From an uncultured Fretibacterium sp. (GTDB taxonomy: Bacteria > Synergistota > Synergistia > Synergistales > Aminobacteriaceae), in assembly GCA_946186205.1 (NCBI GenBank), contig CAMHMH010000002.1, forward strand, positions 186,001 through 250,000: DNA of 64,000 bases, given 5' to 3'. The notes beneath the pieces were generated by a model that was not told where the DNA came from, ran no database searches, and was given only the letters and a program-made list of their open reading frames with translations. Within the stretch, counting starts at the first letter, position 1. Each line of letters opens with the position of its first letter. This document shows positions 52,581 through 61,584 of the stretch, piece after piece. The position numbers and the translations under genes are program-made.

Positions 52581-53684
52581 ATGCGCGTGTTGTTCATCAA
52601 TGAGGTATGCGGAACAGGAAGCACCGGGAAAATAACATGCGGTCTTGCTGAAAGATTTGAGTCTGAAGGCCATGAAGTGAAAATTGCTTACGGGAGAAGT
52701 GCATTTGTCCCGGAAAAATACAGACGCTTCGCAGTCAGAATAGGCACGATGAAGGACGTTTATTTTCACGCAGTAATGACGAGGCTGACTGATCGGCACG
52801 GATTCTTTTCTCGCGGTTCAACAAAAAAATTTCTCACGTGGGCTGATGATTATGACCCTGATATTTTGTGGCTTCATAATATTCACGGGTATTACGTCAA
52901 CATTGAGATGCTTTTCACGTGGATAAAGTCCCGGCCCGGAATGAAAGTATTCTGGACTCTTCATGACTGCTGGAGCTTCACCGGGCATTGCGCTTACTTC
53001 ACGATGGCTGGCTGCGAAAAGTGGAGGACTCATTGCGAGAGATGCCCTCAGAGAAATTCATACCCTTCAAGCATCATCGATAACAGTTACAGGAATTTTG
53101 ACGACAAGAGAAGGCTCTTCACGGGCGTAAAGGACATGACGATAGTAACGCCGTCAAAATGGCTCGCAGGACTCGTGAAGCAAAGTTTCCTGAGTGAATA
53201 TCCCGTTGAAGTGAGACATAACACGATTGACACGGAAATATTCAGGCCGACTCATTCAGGCTTCAGGGCGAGGAATAATCTTGAGGGAAAAATTATTGTT
53301 CTTGGAGTCGCAAGCATATGGGAGAAACGCAAGGGACTTGATGATTTTGTGAGACTTTCGGCCATGATTGACCCTGAAAAGTTTTCGTTTGTCATTGTCG
53401 GAGTGAATCCCAAACAGATAAAGGCACTCCCTGAAAATATCATTGCGATTCAGCGAACAGACAGCCCGAAAGAACTGGCAGAAATTTACACGGCCTCGGA
53501 TATATTTTTCCTTCCGAGCTATGAAGAGAATTACCCGACTGTATCACTTGAAGCCCAAGCCTGCGGGACTCCTGTCATTGCTTACGACTCAGGAGGCAAC
53601 GCAGAAACTCTCACTGACTCCCGCTCACGACTCGTTAAGCCCGGAGACATTGAGTCCGTCAAAAAGATTCTTGAGTCACTATGA
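52581..53684 (+). CDS. Glycosyltransferase family 4 (WcaC-like)
   Basis: A 367-residue GT-B enzyme. N-terminal half: FINEVCGTGSTGKITCGLAE, then TLHDCWSFTGHCAYFTMAGC and a Cys-rich CEKWRTHCERCPQRNSYPSS, a segment typical of the WcaC/colanic-acid-like branch. Donor half: ASIWEKRKGLDDFV and the E-x7-E-type PSYEENYPTVSLEAQACGTP. It probably adds a hexose to a surface polysaccharide or lipid-linked sugar. No polymerase or flippase lies near. Confidence 0.85.
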   Translation: MRVLFINEVCGTGSTGKITCGLAERFESEGHEVKIAYGRSAFVPEKYRRFAVRIGTMKDVYFHAVMTRLTDRHGFFSRGSTKKFLTWADDYDPDILWLHNIHGYYVNIEMLFTWIKSRPGMKVFWTLHDCWSFTGHCAYFTMAGCEKWRTHCERCPQRNSYPSSIIDNSYRNFDDKRRLFTGVKDMTIVTPSKWLAGLVKQSFLSEYPVEVRHNTIDTEIFRPTHSGFRARNNLEGKIIVLGVASIWEKRKGLDDFVRLSAMIDPEKFSFVIVGVNPKQIKALPENIIAIQRTDSPKELAEIYTASDIFFLPSYEENYPTVSLEAQACGTPVIAYDSGGNAETLTDSRSRLVKPGDIESVKKILESL

Positions 53685-53694
53685 GCATACAAAA

Positions 53695-53738
53695 ACGGCA
53701 GCCCCTTTAACGTTGAGAGACTGCCGGATTTTTTTCCT
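53695..53738 (+). terminator. Terminator after the WcaC-like gene
   Basis: CGGCAG and CTGCCG close a long loop, followed by GATTTTTTT. Confidence 0.75.
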
Positions 53739-53763
53739 CTGAAATTTTTTGATGTCCGAAAAT

Positions 53764-56700
53764 TTATGAGCTTGAAGAACTGCTGCTTGATGCTGTTCCG
53801 TTAAGCTGGTTGAGAATTGCTGCTATTGAGCTTGCCTGCTGAGTGAGTCTTGAGAGCTGAGTCTCTGTGCTTCCGTATCTGTTTCTGAGGCTTTTCTCCA
53901 TTCGGTCGAGTCTTTCCTGATACGTTTCGAGATATTCATTGATGCTGTCGATTTGGGTCTGAATGTTCTCGATTTCGCGCGTCAATGTCCCGGAAGTTTC
54001 ACCGCTTGCGGAGCTGTTGAGCATTCCTTTTGTCCACGTGTCGAACTGAGTCACGAACTTCAGCATTAACTCTTGAACCTCGTCGGGGTTGTCCTCAAGT
54101 GCTGTCATAAATTCGTCCGAGTCAAAAACAAGCTCGCCGCTCTTGCCATAATCGTCTGAAGTTGTTTCGATGCCTATCTGATAGAGTCCCTTGTAGGTGT
54201 AATTCATCTTCAGAGCGTTCATTGCCGCCGAACCTGACATAGTGATCTCATCGTTTGACGTTGAGTTTATCGTGAGTATGTCATTGTCAGTGCTTACACG
54301 CAGAAGAGGAGTCTGCAATTTGTTCCCGGCCTCGTCATAATAGATGTCATTCATCGGGCCGCCCTTTGTGTCATCGTTAATTTTCGCCGCGATTGTCTGA
54401 AGGGTGTCAGAAGGATCTATTGTAACGTCAACATATTTTGTGCCGATTCTGAGTCTCAGCGTTGAGGAAGATTTGAGTCCGTTATAAGCCATATTGCCGT
54501 AAATTTCCGAGCTGCTTTTTCTCTGTGTGAATGAGAAAGTGAAATTCTGCGACACAAGACTCCTCATTTGACTCTTTGTGTTTCGTAAAAGCGCGTTGCC
54601 GTGAAGGAGTCCCCATCTCATTCGGAAGTCGTCAGAGTCAACCGTTGCTTTTGTATCCTCGTCAAGCTGGCTCTCAGTCATTCGCGTGTTAATCCACGAC
54701 ATCAAGTCATTGTATGTGTCAACGAAATTCTGAATCGACTCGACAGCTTTCTCCGCGTCATGCACAATATCAAGAGAGACTTCCCCGACTCCTTTGAGGT
54801 GCATAGTTACGCCCTTGATTAACTCGTTGTCATAATCCGCTCCGATGTCATTCGATGCTCTTGTTACTGTCTGGCCGTCAATCTCTAATTCTGCGTCCTG
54901 CGCCTCTGTAACGTCATCATTCAGTCCGAGAAGGTCAAGAAGTCCGTCGCCGTTGTCAGTAAGCGTGAAAGTGTTTGCGTCATACTCATATTCTACGGTC
55001 AGTTCATCGCCGATTGAGGGAAGCCCGCTTCTTGAAGTGAGAGTCGGAGTCACCCAGTTGAAGACGTAAGAGCCATTGCCCCTGTCTTTGATGTCTATCG
55101 AGTATTGAGCCTTTATTGCCGCATGGCCGTCAGTGTTAGCGACTGGTATTTTGTTTCCGTCATCATCAAGAACATAATTTCCGTCCGAATCTGTCTGGTA
55201 ATCTGGTTCAGCGTCGAGGAGCATTCCGTTTCCGTCGCCGTACTGCACTGTGAGTGAACCGTTTGCTGTCGTCATTCCGTAGTCTGACATATCGAGGGCA
55301 GTGCTTGCGCTCCGCGAGGCAGTGTAGCTCGTAACGTTGCCGGAAGAGTCCGTGTGATTGATTGTGTACTGAGTGCCGGGATTCGGGTAAAACCATTCTG
55401 TTCCGCCTGATCTGTCATTGAGCCAGTAAACTTGCGCGTGTCCTTCAGAGTCATCCATGAAAATGAAGTCTTCATTCTCGTAGAAAGTCTTTGCGCCCTG
55501 AGTGATAGTGTTTGTTCCTCCGTCAAAATCTGAGGACGAATAATAATCCGGGCTTCCTAAGTCCAGCGTCAAGTCATTGCTTCCTGCCGCGCGTGTTCCT
55601 GTGTATGATAATGTTGCGCCGCTTGAGGGATTCACGTAGACGTTGAAACTTGCTGCGCTTGTTGTGTCCTGGCTGAACCAGTCAGAAGAAGGATTCCATA
55701 CAATAACGGGGTTGCTTAGTCCGTCAGTGCTTTGTGAGATTGTGAAGTCCGTATAGAGTTTGTATGTGTTAGTTCCGTCAGTGATGGTTATGTCTGAAGC
55801 ACCGCTGAATGTGGAGTAGAGTCCGCTCAAAACGCTTGAGGTGTCCGGGTCAATGGTATCTTTTGTGCTGCGCTGTACTCCGTCTGTTGTGATTACTTCT
55901 CCTGCATCGCCGCACCCCTTGTAAGTGAGCGTGAAATCTCCTGAAGGCGTATTGCCCAGCCAGTTAATCACTACGCTGTGTTCTCCCTTAGTGCTGTCGG
56001 TGTTCGTGCCCTGCGTTATTGTGAAGTCAGTGCCGTATACGTACTCGTTGCCGTCATCGTCAGTGAGCGTGAAGTTCTCCGCAAATTTCGTATCAAGGTC
56101 GCTTGTTGCTGATGAGCTTGTGAGGGATAAATCGCTGAGTATCTGCTCATAGCTTAATGATGTGCTTCTGTAATTTCCTGAGCCTGAGTCGACTTTGATT
56201 GAGACTTCCTGAGATGATGAGCCGTCATAAGTGCCCTCTGCTGTCAGTGCGCTGAATGCCTCGTAATAGAGCGTGTATTCTGAGCCATCTGCGGGGTGCG
56301 TCTTTGCAGTGTCCTCGCTGACTTTGAATCTTATTGCGCCGTTGACAATCGCAAATTCATTATCCGCAAGCTGTGTAAGGTCTGAGGCTGATGTTACAGA
56401 AGCGTTATATGAGTATGTTACGCCGTTGCTGCCTGTGAGGACGAAATCATCTGCTGTCTGAAAGCCGGAAGCGTATTTCTCCGCGAATGTGCTAACGACT
56501 GACGAGAGATCATCGCTGCCCTTAGCTGTGCTTATGGTATATGCAAATGTGAACTCATCGCCGACTCCGTATGAAGGCGCGTCATCATCCTTAGTGATTG
56601 CCGGATCTCTGTGCGTGCGGTAATCATTAATTCTTGTTTCACGGAAATCGAATATAGCATTTCCGCTTGTGCCTCCCTGCCTTATGACGTAGCTTTGTCC

Positions 56701-59262
56701 GTATTCGAGAGTCGAATTATTGATTGTCATTGAGGCTTTTGCATTGCCGTACAAATCGAGGTATTGATACGCGGCGGAGATGCCCTGTACTGTATCTGCC
56801 CCGGCTGCCCCAGCAAAACCGCTGTAGCTGTAGCCGCTAAAATTCTGTTCGCTTACGGCTGTATAGGTGTTGCTGCCTACAGTACCTGTTGCTGAAGCTA
56901 ATTTGTAGTCAACCGTGAATGACGAAGGCGCAAGCTCGTTTGTCTTCTCAAGCCATGTTATTTTTCCCGCTGAGTCTATCGTGTACTCTGCGCCGGGCGT
57001 GTAAGTATTTCCGCTTGAGTCTGTGATTGTGATTACGCTTGAGTCGTTGTAGTCTGCAGGGTCTACTGTTATCCCGCTGAATATGTTTGCTATCGTTTTG
57101 TCTGTGTCAGAGTCAGAAGCATTCACCGTTTTTGAAGCCGTTGTTGTTCCTGTGTACGTGAAATCGAAACTGTAAGGAGAGTCAGCAGACGGAGCAGCCT
57201 TCCAGCCTGATGTGCTTATGCCTTTTGCGGCGGTGTATGTCGTTGCTTCCGTGTTAGCGTCTTTGATGTCGACAGTTCCGTCCTGGTTCTTGTCGCCAGT
57301 AACAGCCCACGAGAAAACATAGCCGTCCCCGGTGTCATTGACTCTGATGACGTAATCGCGCCCGTATTCGTAGCTTACTGTGTCGCCCGTCTCAGAGTCC
57401 GTTGCTGTCATCGTGAATAGGCTTCTGTCTGCCGGGTCAAAATATGTTCTCACAACACCGTCTGAGTCGAGAAGCGTTACTGTCGGCAAATCAGCGTCCG
57501 AATCATTTCCGGCGTAAGCGTTGTACTTTTCTTTGAGGTCTGCGAAATCGTCCGGGTCTATGTCATCGTCAACATCCGAGCCTGCTTTAATGAGCCATTC
57601 TATTTTGCCGTCAGTTATCGTGAAGTCAGTGCCGTATGTGTATGAGTTGCCGTCAGCGTCAGTTATGTTTATGTTCTCGTAGTCTGTATCTGCCGCCGCA
57701 AGAACATCGCTTGAGAGTCCGTTCTGCGACTTGTAAGCGTGAGTGTATGAGAGCAGTAATGTTCCGCTTGTGGGTGTTGGGTTGACGTTCAAGACAGGTG
57801 TCCCAGCATAGTCATCAATGTAGCGTATGCTGGTGCTGCCAATAGTGTAGACATTGCCATACCATGAAAGTATGGAGTTATTACTTCCAACTGAAGCAGG
57901 TGCGGATCTGATAATGTAATCCTTGCCGTAAACATATTCCGTTGTCCCGTCAGTAAGGGTAAACTCTGATTCGTCTTCCGGCACAATGTACTTGGTAGTT
58001 GTAGCAGCAGATACATCCGAGGAAGTCAGACCATCAATATTGCTTAAAATTGAGTAAGCTAGAGAGGAGTTTAACACCTTAAAGTTTTCCCCCGCTGTTA
58101 CTGACACAGGAGATATAAGCTCTTTGCTGTAGCTCACTGTGTACGATGTCGGCGCGGCTTGTGTCCCGGATTTTATCCCGCCCGCTGAAGCTGTCTCTGT
58201 CGTTGTCTTGCTGTAGCTCACTGTATACGTGTCAGGCTCATATGTCTTTGACTCTTCCTCGTCAAGCCACACCACTTTGTTATTCTCAATCGTAAAATCC
58301 TCGCCGTAAGTGTACGTGTTGCCTTCCGAGTCCTTAATCTTGAGACGAGAACCTAACGTGCCGTTGTAGATCATGTCGACCCCGGAAATTGTTGCCTCGC
58401 TCGTTCCGTAAGTCCCGGTTTTTTCGTAGACATCTCCGGCGGCCATTCTGTATTTCACGTTCACTTTGTCATTCAGCGCAACTTCTGTCCCCCGGTCATA
58501 CTGCTTCCAGCGAATCTCGTTGCCATTCGCCACTGTAAAATCTGTGCCGTATGTGTAGGACTTGCTGCCCTTCGTGATTTTGAGGTTGCTTGCGTCTGAA
58601 GCGTTGACCGACATATTCGTGAGCCGGTTTATTCCCGATGAGCTGTAGTTTATCGTCTCGGCTGCTGTCCGGGTTCCGAGTCCTGTGTCATCACTCTTGA
58701 GAATTAACTTGTTGTCAACAACTGAAGCTGTTACGGCCAAAGGATTGCTGAGAGTCTTAAGCGTGTTGTTGATTCGGGACTTCAAAGCCTGAAGGGAGTC
58801 TGTAGCGTTGACTTCGATTCCGACTTTCTGCCCGCCCATGTTCACATAGAATGTCGATGACGTGAGTCCGTTGAGTGTGCTTGCGAGTGTTGATGATGTT
58901 ATCTGCTTCGAGCGGTTAATCTGGGCTGTCGCGAGCTTGTTGACTTTCACGTCCCATACGTTGACTTCCGCGTCCGCGTTTACGGTTGCTGTGAGCACTC
59001 CTTTGTATGAGCCGCTTGTGTCAATTCGTTCTATGTTGATCTCTTTTGCTTTGTATGTTGACGGTAATTTGAGGGGCGACAATGAGGACTGAAGGCTGTT
59101 CATTGTAACCTTCATTTCCTCGAAGAGCGATTTCTTGTTCGTCAGGTTAGTTTTCCGTGCGACTTTTACCTGCGCGGGCTTGGCGGCGTTCGTGATAATC
59201 TCATCTATCATGCTGTCCCAGTCCATGCCGGAAACTACACCCGATACGCTCATACTTGCCAT
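53764..59262 (-). CDS. fliD: Giant FliD-like flagellar cap protein with about twelve inserted modules
   Basis: FliD forms the cap on which flagellin subunits fold. The 1832-residue product is about four times the usual length. Residues 1-110 are FliD_N (SVSGVVSGMDWDSMIDEIIT), and about 1480-1815 are FliD_C, including YDEAGNKLQTPLLRV, the long helices with TREIENIQTQIDSINEYLET and RLDRMEKSLRNRYG, and LSRLTQQASSIAAILNQL. Between them (about 220-1450) stand about twelve beta-rich modules of roughly 85-120 residues with the recurring pattern [IL]T-D-G-TYxYGxDFTI-x-W. One module has a dockerin-like Ca site, DKNQDGTVDIKD. The end is a Ser run. AGGAGG precedes the ATG. No other flagellar gene is in the window. 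The insert maps to the FliD outer domains D2/D3, which vary in known proteins. Confidence 0.85.
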   Translation of the reverse strand: MASMSVSGVVSGMDWDSMIDEIITNAAKPAQVKVARKTNLTNKKSLFEEMKVTMNSLQSSLSPLKLPSTYKAKEINIERIDTSGSYKGVLTATVNADAEVNVWDVKVNKLATAQINRSKQITSSTLASTLNGLTSSTFYVNMGGQKVGIEVNATDSLQALKSRINNTLKTLSNPLAVTASVVDNKLILKSDDTGLGTRTAAETINYSSSGINRLTNMSVNASDASNLKITKGSKSYTYGTDFTVANGNEIRWKQYDRGTEVALNDKVNVKYRMAAGDVYEKTGTYGTSEATISGVDMIYNGTLGSRLKIKDSEGNTYTYGEDFTIENNKVVWLDEEESKTYEPDTYTVSYSKTTTETASAGGIKSGTQAAPTSYTVSYSKELISPVSVTAGENFKVLNSSLAYSILSNIDGLTSSDVSAATTTKYIVPEDESEFTLTDGTTEYVYGKDYIIRSAPASVGSNNSILSWYGNVYTIGSTSIRYIDDYAGTPVLNVNPTPTSGTLLLSYTHAYKSQNGLSSDVLAAADTDYENINITDADGNSYTYGTDFTITDGKIEWLIKAGSDVDDDIDPDDFADLKEKYNAYAGNDSDADLPTVTLLDSDGVVRTYFDPADRSLFTMTATDSETGDTVSYEYGRDYVIRVNDTGDGYVFSWAVTGDKNQDGTVDIKDANTEATTYTAAKGISTSGWKAAPSADSPYSFDFTYTGTTTASKTVNASDSDTDKTIANIFSGITVDPADYNDSSVITITDSSGNTYTPGAEYTIDSAGKITWLEKTNELAPSSFTVDYKLASATGTVGSNTYTAVSEQNFSGYSYSGFAGAAGADTVQGISAAYQYLDLYGNAKASMTINNSTLEYGQSYVIRQGGTSGNAIFDFRETRINDYRTHRDPAITKDDDAPSYGVGDEFTFAYTISTAKGSDDLSSVVSTFAEKYASGFQTADDFVLTGSNGVTYSYNASVTSASDLTQLADNEFAIVNGAIRFKVSEDTAKTHPADGSEYTLYYEAFSALTAEGTYDGSSSQEVSIKVDSGSGNYRSTSLSYEQILSDLSLTSSSATSDLDTKFAENFTLTDDDGNEYVYGTDFTITQGTNTDSTKGEHSVVINWLGNTPSGDFTLTYKGCGDAGEVITTDGVQRSTKDTIDPDTSSVLSGLYSTFSGASDITITDGTNTYKLYTDFTISQSTDGLSNPVIVWNPSSDWFSQDTTSAASFNVYVNPSSGATLSYTGTRAAGSNDLTLDLGSPDYYSSSDFDGGTNTITQGAKTFYENEDFIFMDDSEGHAQVYWLNDRSGGTEWFYPNPGTQYTINHTDSSGNVTSYTASRSASTALDMSDYGMTTANGSLTVQYGDGNGMLLDAEPDYQTDSDGNYVLDDDGNKIPVANTDGHAAIKAQYSIDIKDRGNGSYVFNWVTPTLTSRSGLPSIGDELTVEYEYDANTFTLTDNGDGLLDLLGLNDDVTEAQDAELEIDGQTVTRASNDIGADYDNELIKGVTMHLKGVGEVSLDIVHDAEKAVESIQNFVDTYNDLMSWINTRMTESQLDEDTKATVDSDDFRMRWGLLHGNALLRNTKSQMRSLVSQNFTFSFTQRKSSSEIYGNMAYNGLKSSSTLRLRIGTKYVDVTIDPSDTLQTIAAKINDDTKGGPMNDIYYDEAGNKLQTPLLRVSTDNDILTINSTSNDEITMSGSAAMNALKMNYTYKGLYQIGIETTSDDYGKSGELVFDSDEFMTALEDNPDEVQELMLKFVTQFDTWTKGMLNSSASGETSGTLTREIENIQTQIDSINEYLETYQERLDRMEKSLRNRYGSTETQLSRLTQQASSIAAILNQLNGTASSSSSSSS
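54910..58590. repeat. Array of about twelve degenerate modules within fliD
   Basis: Protein-level repeats with a shared core; examples in order are SYTYGTDFTVANGNEIRW, TYTYGEDFTIENNKVVWL, EYVYGKDYIIR, SYTYGTDFTITDGKIEWL, SYEYGRDYVIR, TYTPGAEYTIDSAGKITWL, TLEYGQSYVIR, EYVYGTDFTIT, TYKLYTDFTIS and TFYENEDFIFM. Spacing is 80-120 residues. Two sub-types alternate in part: YG-DFTI-W and YG-DYVIR-W. Confidence 0.8.
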
Positions 59263-59303
59263 GAGATATAACCTCCTGTTCTGTGAAGACTATCCTACAA
59301 TTT

Positions 59304-59331
59304 TTATCGGTGCAATGATTTGCGGTTATTA
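59304..59331 (-). promoter_or_regulatory. Possible sigma28 (FliA) promoter of fliD
   Basis: On minus, ACCGATAA (59304-59311) is close to the FliA -10 GCCGATAA, and TAATAACC (59324-59331) twelve bases upstream is a weak match to TAAAGTTT. A FliA promoter would fit a late flagellar gene. Confidence 0.4.
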
Positions 59332-59339
59332 GGCTGCAA

Positions 59340-60211
59340 TCATGACAAAGTCCCGGCCAGCTTCCTTATCTCGTCAACAGGAAGCTCACTGACTGCGTGT
59401 ATGCTCTTCTCATCAAATCCCTGCGCTATCATTAACCTTGCTGTTCTGATTTGGCGTGAATAGCTGCCTTCTTTAAGTCCTTCCCTGTGTCCTTCTCTGC
59501 GTCCTTCCCTGCGTCCTTCCCTGCGGCCTTCAGCAACAGCTTCATTTCGTTCCATCACGGCTTTCATCAAAACTGCGCACTTCCTTTATTTGATATAATT
59601 TCTCCAGCCTTTAATGAGTTAAGGTTTGGAGGTTGGACGGACTAACCGCTCTGTCTGGAAAATCTTAAGCGACTTTAGGCATAACAGTTAGCCGTTCTGT
59701 TCAAAAACGATTGCACACACTGTGCTTTACAACGTAACCCGGTGAACTTTCACATTCTACGGTTTAGAGGCTGAAGTAAACCAGCCCCGGCGAATAAGGG
59801 TATTCTGAGGTGGAAGTATCAAGCTCAGACGTTAGGCCGTGTACCAATCTTCACCCAAAACCCCGGCTTTAGCTGTGTGGTTGTTTACGTATTCGCCCCT
59901 CCATTTCGCATTGTGTTTCGCTATATCGAGTTCCTGACTCAGAGCTTGTCCGGGATGTTTCTGTACGTTCTGCCCTCGTTTCTGTACATGTCAAACCTTA
60001 CTCCGCGTGAATCAAGTCCCGCCTTCATTGTCTTCTGAATGTCAACAAACTCTATACCGCCTATGTTCATCTCAGGAAGTATCCGCCTCATCATCTCAAG
60101 GCACAAGCTCTTCTTCCTCATGACATGGCCGAACATGAAATCATTCGCAAGAGTCAAATTTTCCCAGCGGTCTTCCTCCGGGAGAATCAGACTGTCAATA
60201 TCATCATTCAC
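59340..60211 (-). pseudogene. Rpn-family PD-(D/E)XK nuclease gene, split
   Basis: Two fragments of one gene. 59939-60211 encodes the N-terminus (LILPEEDRWENLTLANDFMF, then GIEFVDIQKTMKAGLDSRGV and RFDMYRNEGRTY), as in Rpn/transposase-like nucleases, and stops after NIPDKL. 59340-59570 encodes the C-terminal tail (GSYSRQIRTARLMIAQGFDE, then SIHAVSELPVDEIRKLAG), preceded by four to five GRRE-type repeats coded by a 12-bp tandem repeat. About 130 central residues with part of the nuclease site are missing and replaced by 59571-59938. The gene follows lysA by three bases. Confidence 0.7.
59571..59938 (+). other. Structured non-coding insert in the Rpn gene, possible RNA or mobile-element remnant
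   Basis: No Rpn-like coding is seen here. On plus, an extended -10 TGATATAAT (59591-59599) is followed by many hairpins: CTCCAGCCTTTAA/TTAAGGTTTGGAG, GACGG-ACTAA-CCG, AACAG/CTGTT, GCACA/TGTGC, GGTTTA/TAAACC and CTGAG/CTCAG, then GGCGAATA/TATTCGCC. This is the look of a structured RNA. On minus, the bases AGCCTCTAAACCGTA followed by GTTCAC weakly recall the IS605 right end at 35480. It may be a guide-type RNA of an IS200/IS605 element left after loss of the ORF. It is not tmRNA, RNase P or SRP RNA by motif. Confidence 0.4.
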
Positions 60212-60214
60212 GAT

Positions 60215-61501
60215 TCACACCGCCTGACCATGCACAATATCTTCAAGGCTCTGACGCTCCGCAGCGACTCTCGCTTCTCCGTCCTCCGCAAAAATTACAG
60301 CAGGACGCGCAAGACAGTTATACGTGCTCGACATGCTGAAGGTGTATGCCCCAGTGTTGAACAGCGCGATAACATCCCCGGCCTTCACTCTCTGAATTTT
60401 CGCGTCATCAATAAGAATATCCCCCGACTCGCAGCACTTGCCCACGATTGAGACCTTGCCGCCGTTTGTGGGACAATAGATTTCTCCGTCAGTGTCATCA
60501 ACCTTCACCGCGTTGTACTCAGCCTGATACAAAGCATAGCGCGGGTTGTCTGCCATTCCTCCGTTCACGGCAATGTATGTTATCTCGGGAAGCTCGCGAA
60601 CATTCTCGACAGTGTAGAGCGTTATACCTGACTCGGAAATTATCCAGCGTCCCGGCTCAAGAATAGCGCAGGGAATCTCAAGCCCGAATTTTTTGCACCC
60701 GTCAGCAAGAGTCTTCATCATTGGTTCGGTGTAAAACTCTGACTTCATGGCCGGGATTGCAGGATTGATTACAGCTCCGAACCCGCCGCCCATATTAAGC
60801 TCATGAGTCACGAAACCTAATGAGTCCTTCAGGCCTTTCATCAGCCGCAAGATTACTTCAACCGATTTTGTGTAGTCCTCCGTGTCAAAGAGCTGTGAGC
60901 CTACATGAAAGTGAAGCCCGGTCATGTCGACATGCTCGCATTCACGCGCAAACTTTATCGCCTCAGTGAGCATTGAGCCTTCACGCGAATCGGCTGGCAC
61001 TCCGAACTTTGAGTCAGTGCTTCCCGTCGCAATGTATTTGTGCGTGTGAGCGTCAACACCGGGTGCGACCCGAATCATTACCTTCTGGACTCTTCCGGCC
61101 TTGTCAGCAAATTCTTCTATCGTCTTCAGCTCGTCGGGATGGTCAACGATTATGCGCCCGACTCCTGACTCGACTGCGTACTGAATCTCGCGGCGGCTCT
61201 TTGCGTTCCCGTTCATCTCTATGTCTTCAGGCGGAAATCCTGCGCTTAATGCTGTGTACAGTTCACCTTCTGACACAACATCGAGTCCGATTCCTTCCTC
61301 GTGAATCAGTTTTGCCATTGCGCGAATCAGGAAGGCTTTCCCCGCGTAACGTACCTTTGTGTTTGGCCAGCGGTTAATGAATGTCTCTCGTAATTCCCGG
61401 CACCTTGCTCGTATTATCCCTGTGTCGAAAACGTATAAAGGTGTTCCGAATCTCTGTGCTAATTCTTGGCAGTCAATTCCGCCCCATGTCAGTCGCGACA
61501 T
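60215..61501 (-). CDS. lysA: Diaminopimelate decarboxylase
   Basis: PLP enzyme that makes L-lysine from meso-diaminopimelate. The 428-residue product has the PLP Lys in VRYAGKAFLIRAM, the phosphate-binding GGGFGAVINP, the PLP-contact EPGRWIISESG and the active Cys across the dimer in VGKCCESGDIL. The ATG at 61501 lies after a 366-base non-coding region with the 34-bp repeats. No other lys or dap genes adjoin. Confidence 0.95.
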   Translation of the reverse strand: MSRLTWGGIDCQELAQRFGTPLYVFDTGIIRARCRELRETFINRWPNTKVRYAGKAFLIRAMAKLIHEEGIGLDVVSEGELYTALSAGFPPEDIEMNGNAKSRREIQYAVESGVGRIIVDHPDELKTIEEFADKAGRVQKVMIRVAPGVDAHTHKYIATGSTDSKFGVPADSREGSMLTEAIKFARECEHVDMTGLHFHVGSQLFDTEDYTKSVEVILRLMKGLKDSLGFVTHELNMGGGFGAVINPAIPAMKSEFYTEPMMKTLADGCKKFGLEIPCAILEPGRWIISESGITLYTVENVRELPEITYIAVNGGMADNPRYALYQAEYNAVKVDDTDGEIYCPTNGGKVSIVGKCCESGDILIDDAKIQRVKAGDVIALFNTGAYTFSMSSTYNCLARPAVIFAEDGEARVAAERQSLEDIVHGQAV

Positions 61502-61584
61502 TTTTGAAAGTCCCCTTTTTGTTTTGTGATTTCGTGATGATGATTATATAAAATTTTCTGACCACTGAAAGCATTTCGACAGTC

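Noticed and set aside
54910-58590. fliD length as a result of frameshift or fusion error
   Set aside because: The frame is open over 5.5 kb with consistent module spacing and the expected conserved ends on both sides.
59571-59938. tmRNA, RNase P RNA or SRP RNA
   Set aside because: None of the conserved tag, GAGGAAAGTCC or GGAA-tetraloop motifs is present; SRP RNA was found at 42597.
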